A stretch of 32,350 nt of DNA from Bacteroidota bacterium. Its GTDB lineage: Bacteria > Bacteroidota > Bacteroidia > Bacteroidales > B18-G4. The position numbers and the translations under genes were made by a program. The notes below the pieces were generated by a model. The model did no database searches. It was not told the DNA's origin and saw nothing but the letters and a program-made list of their open reading frames with translations. This document shows, piece by piece, positions 13,197 to 23,100 of this stretch (position 1 is its first letter; each line of letters begins with the position of its first letter). The stretch spans positions 1 to 32,350 of the forward strand of contig QMPN01000003.1 of assembly GCA_003648575.1 (NCBI GenBank), written 5' to 3'.

Positions 13197-15569
13197 TTGA
13201 AAGCTCGACTGCTATTTTCTTTTGGTACGCTTACACTGCTGATCCTGATGCTGGCATCATGCAGCAATACCAGGCATTTTGCCGATAACGAATACCTTAT
13301 TACACGGAATAAGATCCACTTCTCCGATAAAAATCCCGGCATCGAAACATCGCAATTGAGCGGACTGATTCAGCAAAGACCTAATAAGAAATTTGCAGGG
13401 GTGGTCAGGTTCAAACTCTGGGCCTACAACCGCTCACAAATAGGCAAGCGAAGCAAGTACAGGAACTGGCTGGAGAATACCGTTGGTGAACGGCCTGTGA
13501 TCCTCGACACCGCCATGGCTGCTGCAAGCTGCAGGGACATGGAAAAATACCTTGGTAACGTTGGATACTTCTATTCGGATGTTGATTACATCATAGCATA
13601 TAAAGAACGATCGAAAAGAGCTCATATCAGCTACAAGATCACGCCTTCAACACCATACAGGATCAGAAATATCAAATATGAGGTCGAGGATCCTGAGCTG
13701 GCATTCTGGGTTGACAAAACCACTAAAAACTCACGTGTTAAAGAAGGAAAGGTGTATAACGTATACACACTTGACAAAGAACGTGAGCGAGTCAGCACCT
13801 TCCTGAACAACAATGGCTACTATGGTTTTGTGAAGGACTATGTATATTTCGAGGTTGACAGTATGATTGGCAACAAGGAAATGGACCTGTTCTTCAAGGT
13901 AAAGAGCATCAGCATACCGGATCCTGATTCAGCAGGCAAATTCATTGAAGAAAGGCATTCCAGGTATATGATCGACAAGGTCATGATCTACCCTGATTAT
14001 GACCCCTCCCTCGCTAAGCTTCATACCCGCCAACACGACACCATCGTTCAGGAAATACATCAGATCAAAAAAGATTACCCTGCCAACTTTTATCATGTCC
14101 TGTACAGGAACAAGCTAAGAATCAATCCCAAAGTTCTGGCTCAGAATATAATGATAGAAGACAACGAGCCTTATAGTCTGAAAGATGTACAGGAAACCTA
14201 TAAACGCTTCGGTTACCTCAGTATTTATAAGTTCGCTAATATTAACTTTGAGCAAGCCCTTCCGAAGATGGCTCCGGACAGCGGGGAGTTTAAAAAGCTT
14301 AAGTGCAAAATCCTTCTCCAGCGTGCTCCTGTGCATCAATACAGCATTGAAGGCGAAGGTACCAACTCGGGCGGCGACCTGGGTATTGGTGGCAATATCA
14401 CGTACAGAAACCGTAACATCTTTCGCAACGGGGAAACATTCCAATTTAAGGTAAGGGGGGCCATGGAAGCCCAGCGTTCAAATTCAGATCAATCCACAGA
14501 TCAGAACACTTTTCTGTTTTTTAACACCTTCGAATGGGGTATGGAGGCCCAGGTGAAGTTCCCTCGCTTCCTGATCCCTGTAAAACTGGAACGATTTCCG
14601 AAATATTTCAGGCCGATAACGACCGTTGCCATTGGATTTAACTTCAGGATGAGGCCTACCTACGACAGGTATCTGCTCAATTTTAGCTTTGGTTATGAGT
14701 GGGAGGAATCGAAACAAAAAAAACATATCATCCAGCCTTTCAACATCAGCTCTGTTAAGATGTACCCAACACCTGAATTTACTCAGGAGCTTGAAGAAAT
14801 TGACGATGCCAGGCTGAAAAACCAATACACCGACCACCTGATCACAGCCATACAATATAGTTTTATCTATAATAACCAGGATCTGAAAAAGGTGAAGGAC
14901 TTCATTTATTTCAGGGGTGATATTGAAACATCAGGGAACATCTTTTATGGCTTCAACAGTATGCTTGACAGCAAAACAGACAGTGCCGGTTATTATACGA
15001 TCGCCGGTATCAGGTATGCTCAATATGCCCGACTGGAAACAGATTTTCGCTACTTCTGGATGATTAACCGGGATAATTTGGTGGTTTTCAGACTATTATC
15101 TGGTATTGGCATACCATATGGAAACTCTGATGCCTTACCTTTCGAGAAAGGGTTTTACCTGGGAGGTGCGAATAGTATGCGTGCCTGGATATATCGCGGG
15201 CTTGGGCCCGGTGGCTTTTCCAATCCGGGAACCAGTGTAGATCAAATGGGGGATGTTGTCCTGGAATCCAATATCGAATTCCGCTTTCCTATCTACGATT
15301 TCTTCAAGGGAGCCCTTTTCGCAGATGCCGGGAACGTGTGGTTAATGAATGCAAATGAAAATTTCCCGGAGGCAGAATTCAATTTCAACACTTTTTACAA
15401 ACAAATTGCCCTTGATGCCGGACTTGGTCTCAGGGCTGACTTCAAATTCTTTATTTTCAGAGTTGACTTTGCCTGGCGCTTGCGCGATCCTTCTATGCCG
15501 GAAGGAGACAAATGGGTGGCCAGCAAAGGAATATGGTTCTGGAATTTCGGTATTGGTTATCCATTCTGA
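13197..15569 (+). CDS. tamL: Outer-membrane lipoprotein of the BamA/TamA family (TamL)
   Basis: The 790-residue protein is an Omp85-family barrel with a lipoprotein signal, the feature that defines TamL in Bacteroidota. The lipobox is LASC with Cys22 (residues 19-22). A periplasmic region with POTRA-like repeats (about 30-370) contains segments such as YRIRNIKYEVEDPE and MIDKVMIYPDYDP. The C-terminal barrel (about 385-790) shows GGANSMRAWIYRGLGPG (near 655-670), the local form of the conserved loop-6 motif, and ends in FGIGYPF with a terminal Phe. TamL pairs with TamB to move lipid or protein to the outer membrane. The start codon is TTG; no ATG or GTG gives the complete lipoprotein signal. 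Ten bases separate it from the helicase gene, so the two probably share a transcript. Confidence 0.88.
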   Translation: MKARLLFSFGTLTLLILMLASCSNTRHFADNEYLITRNKIHFSDKNPGIETSQLSGLIQQRPNKKFAGVVRFKLWAYNRSQIGKRSKYRNWLENTVGERPVILDTAMAAASCRDMEKYLGNVGYFYSDVDYIIAYKERSKRAHISYKITPSTPYRIRNIKYEVEDPELAFWVDKTTKNSRVKEGKVYNVYTLDKERERVSTFLNNNGYYGFVKDYVYFEVDSMIGNKEMDLFFKVKSISIPDPDSAGKFIEERHSRYMIDKVMIYPDYDPSLAKLHTRQHDTIVQEIHQIKKDYPANFYHVLYRNKLRINPKVLAQNIMIEDNEPYSLKDVQETYKRFGYLSIYKFANINFEQALPKMAPDSGEFKKLKCKILLQRAPVHQYSIEGEGTNSGGDLGIGGNITYRNRNIFRNGETFQFKVRGAMEAQRSNSDQSTDQNTFLFFNTFEWGMEAQVKFPRFLIPVKLERFPKYFRPITTVAIGFNFRMRPTYDRYLLNFSFGYEWEESKQKKHIIQPFNISSVKMYPTPEFTQELEEIDDARLKNQYTDHLITAIQYSFIYNNQDLKKVKDFIYFRGDIETSGNIFYGFNSMLDSKTDSAGYYTIAGIRYAQYARLETDFRYFWMINRDNLVVFRLLSGIGIPYGNSDALPFEKGFYLGGANSMRAWIYRGLGPGGFSNPGTSVDQMGDVVLESNIEFRFPIYDFFKGALFADAGNVWLMNANENFPEAEFNFNTFYKQIALDAGLGLRADFKFFIFRVDFAWRLRDPSMPEGDKWVASKGIWFWNFGIGYPF

Positions 15570-15578
15570 TATATCTGC

Positions 15579-17006
15579 ATGATAGACCCAACCTCATTTG
15601 CATATCAATGGCAACAGGCCTTTTCATATCCTCCCACCGCAGGACAGCGTGAGGCAATAGCGCAAATTTCCGAATTTGTTACCCATCCCCACAGCGACAG
15701 CCTTTTCCTCTTAAAGGGCTATGCCGGTACCGGGAAAACATCGCTGGTAAGTTCCCTGGTGAATGTGCTCAAAAATATACGGATGAGGTCGGTATTGCTG
15801 GCTCCGACAGGACGTGCCGCCAAAGTGATCTCATCCTATTCGGGCAGGCGGGCATATACTATACACCGCAAGCTTTATATGCAAAGTGAATCGTCCGACG
15901 GAAAGCTACGTTTTGTCCTGACGGAGAACAAACACAAGAACACTCTTTTTATCGTTGATGAAGCTTCTATGATCCCGGACTCATCGGCTTCTGATGGTAG
16001 CCTGTTTGGGAGCAGGAGACTCTTGCATGACCTGATGGAGTATGTCTACAGTGGTGAAAATTGCAGGCTGCTGCTCATTGGCGATACAGCCCAGCTCCCC
16101 CCTGTCGGGATAGAGCTCAGCCCGGCTTTGCATCCCGACTACCTGAAAAATAATTTCAACTTGCAGGTAAGAACCTACGAACTCCGGGAGGTGGTCAGGC
16201 AAAGCAGGGAGTCGGGCATCCTGGCTAATGCTACCCGCCTGCGTGAAAAGATTAGGGAAGACAGGCTTGATATGCCCTTTTTTGACAATGAAGGTTTCGA
16301 TGATGTTCTCAGGCTGGATGGCAATGAGTTGCTTGAGTTCCTGCAGGATGTGTATGCATCCGCTGAGCTGGAGGATATTGTGGTGATAAGCAGGTCGAAC
16401 AAGCGTGCAAATATCTATAACCGTGAGATCAGAAACCGCATCCTGTACCATGAGGATGAACTCACTGCCGGCGACCAGCTGATGGTAGTGCGCAACAATT
16501 ATTTCTGGCTCCCGAAAGGATCCGGAGCAGGATTCATTGCCAATGGAGACACCATCGAGCTGCTGAGGATCAGGAATATTAAACAACTATATGGGCATCG
16601 GTTTGCAGATGTAACTTTCAGGCTGATCGACTATCCGGATGAGAAAGAGATCGATGCCCTGATCATGCTCGATACCCTCACGGCCAATTCTCCAGCCCTC
16701 CCCATGGATGCGCAGAACAAACTATTGGAAAATGTGATGCTCGACTATGACAACATCCCATCACGTTCACAGCGCATGGCTAAAATTGGGCAAAACCAGT
16801 ATTATAATGCCCTGCAGGTAAAATTTTCTTATTCGCTAACCTGTCATAAAACGCAGGGTGGACAATGGAAGCATGTGTTTGTTGACCAGGGATACCTGAA
16901 GGAGGATATGATCGACAGGGAATACCTCCGATGGCTATATACATCTCTTACCCGTGCCACCCATAAAGTTTACCTGGTAAACTTCATGGACAGGCTATGG
17001 GAATAA
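15579..17006 (+). CDS. ATP-dependent DNA helicase, RecD/Pif1-like (SF1B)
   Basis: The 475-residue protein is a compact superfamily 1B helicase of the AAA/UvrD_C_2 type widespread in Bacteroidota. Walker A is GYAGTGKT (47-54), motif Ia is LAPTGRAA (74-81), and Walker B is IVDEASM (125-131). Motif III is LLIGDTAQLPPVG (about 164-176). The C-terminal part has FSYSLTCHKTQGGQWKHV, the RecD-like motif V, and YTSLTRATHKVYLV, motif VI. All helicase motifs are present. There is no long N-terminal domain as in RecD2, so this is the short form. It likely acts in DNA repair or replication restart in the cytoplasm. It follows tamL by nine bases. The two genes have no known functional link. Confidence 0.9.
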   Translation: MIDPTSFAYQWQQAFSYPPTAGQREAIAQISEFVTHPHSDSLFLLKGYAGTGKTSLVSSLVNVLKNIRMRSVLLAPTGRAAKVISSYSGRRAYTIHRKLYMQSESSDGKLRFVLTENKHKNTLFIVDEASMIPDSSASDGSLFGSRRLLHDLMEYVYSGENCRLLLIGDTAQLPPVGIELSPALHPDYLKNNFNLQVRTYELREVVRQSRESGILANATRLREKIREDRLDMPFFDNEGFDDVLRLDGNELLEFLQDVYASAELEDIVVISRSNKRANIYNREIRNRILYHEDELTAGDQLMVVRNNYFWLPKGSGAGFIANGDTIELLRIRNIKQLYGHRFADVTFRLIDYPDEKEIDALIMLDTLTANSPALPMDAQNKLLENVMLDYDNIPSRSQRMAKIGQNQYYNALQVKFSYSLTCHKTQGGQWKHVFVDQGYLKEDMIDREYLRWLYTSLTRATHKVYLVNFMDRLWE

Positions 17007-17050
17007 TTTCTTTATTATCTTTAAACCCGAAGAAATATACAATCCTGATT

Positions 17051-17584
17051 ATGAAAATTAAAACAAGCATTTTACGAATAGGTATTGCACTATTGATACT
17101 GGCTATGTTACCCGTCATGGCTGAGGCTCAGAAGGGGCATAAGCTTTCCTCCATCAAAGGAAAATTCTTTATCATATTTCCGGCTGAGCCCGAATACAGC
17201 GTTGAAGATGTAGAAACCGCTGTGGGCATGTTAAAAATGTACACCTACCTTTATGAAGAGTCCACCGATGCAGCTTTTATGGTTGCCTATATCGATTATC
17301 CGGAAGACATGGTTGAAGAATCTGACAATGATGTCCTGCTCAACGCTGCTCTTGATGGGGCACTGGGCTCATGGGGGATCAATGTTGAAAAGGCTAAGAA
17401 AGAGACCACCTGGCATGATGGCTACAAAGGGATATATTGCAAAGAAAGCAATGACGACACACATACAGCCTATGAGGTGATCCTGGCAGGAAACCGCCTG
17501 TATCAGATCGCTATTCTGCAGTATGGTAAACCCATCTCCAAAAAAACCCTGAGTGAATTTTATGATTCTTTTGAACTGAAGTAA
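17051..17584 (+). CDS. Secreted hypothetical protein
   Basis: The 177-residue protein has a signal peptide (MKIKTSILRIGIALLILAML, cleaved near AEAQ). The mature domain, from FFIIFPAEPEYSVEDVE to the C-terminal ISKKTLSEFYDSFELK, looks like a small alpha/beta domain of the PsbP-like type, with a final helix that is common in such proteins. I do not know its function. The start at 17051 was preferred to 16997 because it opens the signal peptide and avoids overlap with the helicase gene. The next gene starts one base after its stop, so the two are very likely co-translated. Confidence 0.7.
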   Translation: MKIKTSILRIGIALLILAMLPVMAEAQKGHKLSSIKGKFFIIFPAEPEYSVEDVETAVGMLKMYTYLYEESTDAAFMVAYIDYPEDMVEESDNDVLLNAALDGALGSWGINVEKAKKETTWHDGYKGIYCKESNDDTHTAYEVILAGNRLYQIAILQYGKPISKKTLSEFYDSFELK

Positions 17585-17585
17585 G

Positions 17586-18284
17586 ATGCAGAAATTTATC
17601 TACCGTATTCTGAGCCGGATCATTCTGATGGCCCTGGCACTTTTCACGTCAACACAGGTATTAGCCCAGACGCATATCTATGAAGAAAAAAGAGGCGATG
17701 AGCTCATCTATTATCATTATGATATGAAGCAAACAGGTGATGGCTACTACATCCGCGTAGCATGTTTGTTAGAGGGTGATACTACAGCTAAGCAAGTACT
17801 GATCACTGACCATGAATACAATACCCTTTCCTGGCGGTATATCAGGTTTGGAGAACATACCGACGTGCTGGCAAAACTTACACCGGAAGGAGTTCGTATC
17901 AAGGGATTTCTGGAAGGTGATGAGATAGATGAACTGGAAGAAATGGATGATGATGAGCCCTGGATACAACTCTTCCCCATGAATCCCGGCATGGACAATT
18001 TTGTTTTTTCCGATGAGGAAGAGATCGTCTTCTGGTCGATCGGAACCGAAAGCCCCGCCGATATGGAGATCAACAGCTTCAGCGCTGAAAAGGAAGAATC
18101 AGGCCATAATGATGAATTTGGTTGCGAAGTAGTGAGGGTAAACTTTTCACCCACCGGATGGAAATCTTTCTTCTGGGACGGTGATTATTACTTCAGGCTG
18201 AGTGACGGGCGTGTGATGGGATACCGTGGCGACGGAGCACCCGGCAAGCCTTCTTCTAAAACAACCCTGATCAAAGGGCATTAA
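17586..18284 (+). CDS. Secreted hypothetical protein, acidic
   Basis: The 232-residue protein has a signal peptide (ILMALALFTSTQVLAQ) and a mature part that begins HIYEEKRGDELIYYHYDMKQ. It is rich in Asp and Glu, with EGDEIDELEEMDDDEPW in the middle. A likely beta-sheet core ends in YYFRLSDGRVMGYRGDGAPG. Its general layout recalls DUF3108-like periplasmic proteins, but no diagnostic motif confirms this. It sits one base after the previous secreted protein gene and one base before the end of the convergent ispF gene. There is no room for a terminator between them, so read-through is likely from both sides. Confidence 0.7.
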   Translation: MQKFIYRILSRIILMALALFTSTQVLAQTHIYEEKRGDELIYYHYDMKQTGDGYYIRVACLLEGDTTAKQVLITDHEYNTLSWRYIRFGEHTDVLAKLTPEGVRIKGFLEGDEIDELEEMDDDEPWIQLFPMNPGMDNFVFSDEEEIVFWSIGTESPADMEINSFSAEKEESGHNDEFGCEVVRVNFSPTGWKSFFWDGDYYFRLSDGRVMGYRGDGAPGKPSSKTTLIKGH

Positions 18285-18285
18285 G

Positions 18286-18765
18286 CTATTTCTTATGGAT
18301 CAGCACCATAGCATGTGCTGAAATACCTTCTCCCCTGCCCTCCGGGCCCAGTGATTCGGTGGTGGTAGCTTTAATGGATATATCGTTCACATCAGCTCCG
18401 AGAAGTGCAGCAATGCTGGCTCTCATCTCAGGGATAAATTCCGAAACCTTTGGCTCTTCCAGAATAAGGGTAGTATCCAGGTTTCCCAGACACCATCCTT
18501 CCGTCACCATCATTTCAGCCACTTTTTTTAATAGAATTTTGCTGTCGATATCCCGGTATGTATCATCTGCATCGGGGAAATGCTGGCCAATATCACCAAT
18601 AGCCATCGCCCCAAGCAGGGCATCGCATATGGCATGTATAAGCACATCTGCATCGGAATGGCCGGCAAGGCCCATAATAAATGGAACTTCTATGCCTCCG
18701 AGCCACAGCTTTCTGCCAGGCACCAGCCTGTGCACATCAAATCCGTGACCGATACGAAAATTCAT
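18286..18765 (-). CDS. ispF: 2-C-methyl-D-erythritol 2,4-cyclodiphosphate synthase
   Basis: The 159-residue enzyme closes the ring of 4-diphosphocytidyl-methylerythritol 2-phosphate to the cyclodiphosphate, releasing CMP, in the non-mevalonate isoprenoid pathway. The metal-binding residues are visible: Asp10 and His12 in GFDVHR, and His44 in VLIHAICDALLGA. The substrate loop AGHSDAD (34-40), the GDIGQHFPD segment (57-65) and the C-terminal IKATTTESLGPEGRGEG are all intact. Length is standard, so it should be a working trimer. It begins three bases after the porV stop in the same direction and is probably transcribed with the T9SS genes. It has no known part in secretion. Confidence 0.97.
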   Translation of the reverse strand: MNFRIGHGFDVHRLVPGRKLWLGGIEVPFIMGLAGHSDADVLIHAICDALLGAMAIGDIGQHFPDADDTYRDIDSKILLKKVAEMMVTEGWCLGNLDTTLILEEPKVSEFIPEMRASIAALLGADVNDISIKATTTESLGPEGRGEGISAHAMVLIHKK

Positions 18766-18768
18766 GGG

Positions 18769-19980
18769 TTACTCTTGGCCAGTGAATGCGTCAAAATCGA
18801 AGAGAAGGGAGAAACGGAGTGTATTCTCCAGCGGGTTCTGCTGCTCCAGAGGAATCAGATAGGCAAAGTCGATACTGAATACATTGTATCTCAGACCTGC
18901 ACCAAGGGTGAAAAACTTACGATTTCCTTTGGTCTTGTCTTCATAGAAAAAACCGCCCCTGATGGCAAACAGTTTGTTATACCAGTACTCGACACCTCCA
19001 CCAAAACTGAACTCTCTCAATTCTTCTGAGAAGCCGTTCGGTGCATCATACCACGATTGTATCATACCAGAAACCACAGACACATCAGGGTTCATACCCT
19101 TAGCAATGACCTTTTCACCATCAGGGGCAACAATGAATTGTCCTGTTGAATCATCCCGGAGGTAGATCGGTGGTGTAGGTACAAGTAGCTTATTAATGTC
19201 AAGCATGAAAGTCATGCTGTTATACTCATCAATATTGATCTTCAATGAAGGGCCGATCCTGAAATTTGTCGGGATGAAATCCTTCTCAATATTCGTCTGG
19301 TTATAGGATATCTTGGTACCTATATTTGAGATATTCAGGCCCCATGCAAATACACCGTCGATGGCACCCATTTCAACATCATTCTGGTAATATACCGACA
19401 CATCAGCAGCAACAGATATTCCGGCACTGGATTCGGCACCACCAACAAACTGCCCCTGCGTGAGGTTAGAATATATAAACCTGGCAGCAATACCCCCGGC
19501 CCAATTATCCGAGAATTTCCTTGCATACGTACCATCAAGGGCAAATTCGTAAGGTGAGTAATAGTTCAGCGGGTTTCCGATCTCATCGGTAAAAAGTATC
19601 TGGCCAAGAGAAAAATACCTTAATCCCATGGCTACTGTCTGACGGTCATCGATCTTATAATATCCGGTAAGGTATCCCAGGTAAATATCATTAACAAGCT
19701 TCCTGAGCCATGGGCTGAAAGAAATGGAAAAACCCATTTTCTTATCAACGAAAGCGTACTTGGCAGGGTTCCAATGCATAGAATTGGCATCAGGTGAGCT
19801 AGCAACACCAGCATCACCCAGCCCGCCCCCCCTGGCATCCGGTGCAATCATCAAAAATGGTACCGCCGTAGTAATGGTGTTCAGCCTGTCTTTCCCCCCT
19901 GTTTCGTCATACGTAAGCTGGGCTTGCAGAGACATGATACCGGCCAGGAAGATGAATAAAAATAGACTACTTCGTTTCAT
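18769..19980 (-). CDS. porV: T9SS outer-membrane shuttle protein PorV
   Basis: The 403-residue protein is a FadL-like 14-stranded outer-membrane barrel. PorV (LptO) carries cargo from the translocon to the sortase and is bound to PorU. Residues 1-20 form a signal peptide (MKRSSLFLFIFLAGIMSLQA). The mature start TYDETGGKDRLNTITTAVPF and LMIAPDARGGGLGDAGVAS are strongly diagnostic, as is SMHWNPAKYAF. The C-terminal strands end in RFSLLFDFDAF. The start at 19980 was chosen because it opens the signal peptide and lies just after a -7 element. The longer frame to 20010 begins with TTG. Its order next to porU matches other Bacteroidota. Confidence 0.95.
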   Translation of the reverse strand: MKRSSLFLFIFLAGIMSLQAQLTYDETGGKDRLNTITTAVPFLMIAPDARGGGLGDAGVASSPDANSMHWNPAKYAFVDKKMGFSISFSPWLRKLVNDIYLGYLTGYYKIDDRQTVAMGLRYFSLGQILFTDEIGNPLNYYSPYEFALDGTYARKFSDNWAGGIAARFIYSNLTQGQFVGGAESSAGISVAADVSVYYQNDVEMGAIDGVFAWGLNISNIGTKISYNQTNIEKDFIPTNFRIGPSLKINIDEYNSMTFMLDINKLLVPTPPIYLRDDSTGQFIVAPDGEKVIAKGMNPDVSVVSGMIQSWYDAPNGFSEELREFSFGGGVEYWYNKLFAIRGGFFYEDKTKGNRKFFTLGAGLRYNVFSIDFAYLIPLEQQNPLENTLRFSLLFDFDAFTGQE

Positions 19981-20007
19981 AGGGTAATTTATGATTTTTT
20001 GAACGTG

Positions 20008-20015
20008 CAAATGTA
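20008..20015 (-). promoter_or_regulatory. -7 element TACATTTG for porV
   Basis: A full match to TAnnTTTG on the minus strand, 27 bases before the porV ATG. It suggests that porV and ispF can be transcribed apart from the porU genes. No clear -33 TTTG. Confidence 0.45.
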
Positions 20016-20119
20016 ACGATTATTTGTAAACTATATTGCACTCATAGATTTATAATAGATAATGCTTGTGGTCCTGATAAATAATACTGCGTTAATAATT
20101 TATAAACAGAAAATACTCC

Positions 20120-23100
20120 TTATTGTTTACCTGTGAAGATCAGTTTAGAGGTTTGTACAAACTGGGTGCCCTGATTGTCGGTAACGAAGATGCGATAGAT
20201 ATAGATTCCGTATCCCAGTTTATTCCCACCCGAATCAGTGCCGTCCCACATCAGCGGACTAATCGACAGTCCTTCAGCCGAGCTATGGCCCCGGAGGGAT
20301 TCAACAAACTGGCCATTGATATTGAAGATCCGGATCTCGACATCGAAACTGTTTTCGGGTTTGTTGTGATCAAAGACAAAATAGGTGTAATCGCTGAAAG
20401 GATTGGGATAATTCATCACCCCTGTAAGCTGCAGCGGAGCATCTTCACTTACCTCAAACTGAATGCTTTTTTCAGACATGTTATTCATGTTATCCCATGC
20501 TTTCAGGGTAAGTGTATGTATGCCATCTTCCACGTCAGAATACGGAAAGCTCACCCAGCCTCCCTGATAGGAGTCCAGGTCAGGATCGAAAAGATCATTG
20601 AGAACAACTGTTGATGATGGATCATCATCCATTGTAAGGGTAATATCCCTGCCTATGCCGTTGGCGGTGAAGTTGATCCCATGCTCATCGTAAAGGTATG
20701 CGAAGAAAACAGGCTCACTATCGGTGAGTTGTCCGGAAACAAAATCAGTATTGTTGATGTACAAGTCCATATCCGGGCCGGCAATATCAGGCACTGCATC
20801 CGGATTCGAACCTCCCATACGGGCCTTGTAATAGCCCTGGGCGTCACGCATGTTCACGGTATCGTACGCATAAAAACTGATCTTTCCATAGCCAACGTTG
20901 GCATTCATATTTTTCGGCATAAAAAAGTCACAGCTGAAGGCACCATCTTTCACGGTAGCCCTTCCGCTGTAAAGCTTCTGCCCCTGCGCATAAAAGTCAG
21001 AAGGAATAGAACCATGCCTGTTTCCCAATGTCGACATTTTAACATTCTGGTCATACACGTCAATGTAGATAACACCATTGAAATCATGCAAAGTATCTCC
21101 CTCATAATCAATTATCATTCCCTGAATATTCACCATAGACATCGATGAGAGGGTATCTGCCTGGAAGAAGGATGTGGACCCGTTTAACTCTGTCGTGACT
21201 ACCTGATTATCAGGATATGCCAGCTGCATGGCCGGATCCCCCAGCAATACGAAATTCTTAATGTTGGTACCGTTATTCTGGTCGGTCTTGGCAAGTCTGA
21301 CAATATCGCCGATCTTATAATATTCCCCACCAGGGCGCTGGAACATATGATTATACACAGCCTTGTTCAACCTGAAGTTCGGATCAGCCCATGCCAGCCT
21401 GGAGGTAGTCAGCAATCCGATCCCTCCTCCGAAAGGATTCAGAAATACATATTCTCCGGCGGAGATGATGCTGGGCTCATCGTAGCGACTGAATTCACAG
21501 GTGGCCGTGATGAAGAGCGGTTGGCGGTCCCAGTTGGTCCATGCATTGATCATCGGGATATCGAGGATGCTTTGTATCGCCCATCCTGCTTCTCCACCAT
21601 GACCGGTATAGTTAACAATCAGACTGCCAACTTCCATCATGCGATCGATGGCATCGTTCACATCAGGGTAGCGGTCGCCACTGCTTGATGACTCCATGGG
21701 AAATGCATCGCAATAGATCTTATGAATGTTGTAATCCTTATAACCGGTATCGATCATCATTTGCAGCTTCTCAGCCTGGTTGAAATGCAGGTTCTGGTCG
21801 CCGTCATGTGCAATAAAATAAATATCGTTTCTATAGGGCCTTAGAACTTCTGGTTTCATGGTAAGGTAGGTTTCTATCTTATTAACCATGGCATCTGCCT
21901 GTTCCAGGGTATGTACAGGAAAACGGCCTATACCGATGTCAACAGATTTACCCCAAGCATTTACACCTTCACCCGGATCCATCAGGCCAAAAAAGTCGTC
22001 GGTAACGAAGGAATAGCCAAGTTTTAAGGCTTCCAGCGACTGGTAGGCAGGGACCATATTGGAATTCTCAGGCACCCGGTCTTTATAATCATAAGAGGCG
22101 TCACCAAGAAGCAAGAGGTATATCTTACGATCATTCGTATCTGTCCTTTCATACATCATACGCACAAAATCCCTGATGGCAGATGGGTCCTGCTTTCCTG
22201 AAGCAAACTCATTGTATATCTCCTGTGGGGTGACTATTAAACCACTCATCTGATCCAGATATTGATGCAGGTATAGCATTCGTTGCGCCTGCTCCATAAA
22301 TTGTGGATGCGAGAGGATGATGTAATCCACGGGCTCATATCCATGAAGATTCTGGTTCTCCACCTCCTCAATGAACTCCACGCTATTATATCCGCTGCCA
22401 TCGAAGGCTATAAACTCCCTGATCTCTTCTGCAGGAGCTATAAATGTAAACTCATCTCCTATGAGATTACCTGCCTGCCTGGTGATGTTGATCGGATCAG
22501 TCACATCCCATACGACCAGACTTTCATCAGCTCCTGAAACTTTATACGCTGCCACTTCTCCCGGACCGAAGCTCAGGTGATCGCGGAACGACATGAATGG
22601 TTCGGTATAGATCAGCTTTCTCCTGGCATTGACAGAAATATAGTTCATCCATCCCTGTGAAGTGGATGTAGGCTTGTCATAATCTACACGAATACTGACC
22701 TCATCACCCAGAACAGGGTAAAAACCTATGGTGTCAGGCGATGTCGTCCATGCATATACCGTGGTCCCGACGATGATTTTTGAGATAGGTGCTTCCAGCA
22801 GGTGCTGATCATCGTAGTATAGGTCGAACTTGCTTTCAAGCGTTGAACGAGCAGCAAGATTGGTCATCAGGCTTACCTTGTAGTCATCAACTATATTCGG
22901 GAAGTTAAAAGTATAATCGTATGAATTCTGATCGCCGTAGCGCTCACCATACCATTCCCTGCCAGTTTTCAGAATATTCACCGTATCGTTCTCATGAGCA
23001 ACATAGTCTGTAAACTCTTCAACAGTAACAGTTGGGGTAAGGCCCGGATACTCAATAAGCGGAACCCTCTTTCCCGGGCTGTCATTGATATTCAGAAAGT

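Noticed and set aside
15981..16586. Minus-strand frame of 201 codons
   Set aside because: It is antisense to the helicase gene, whose motifs are complete.
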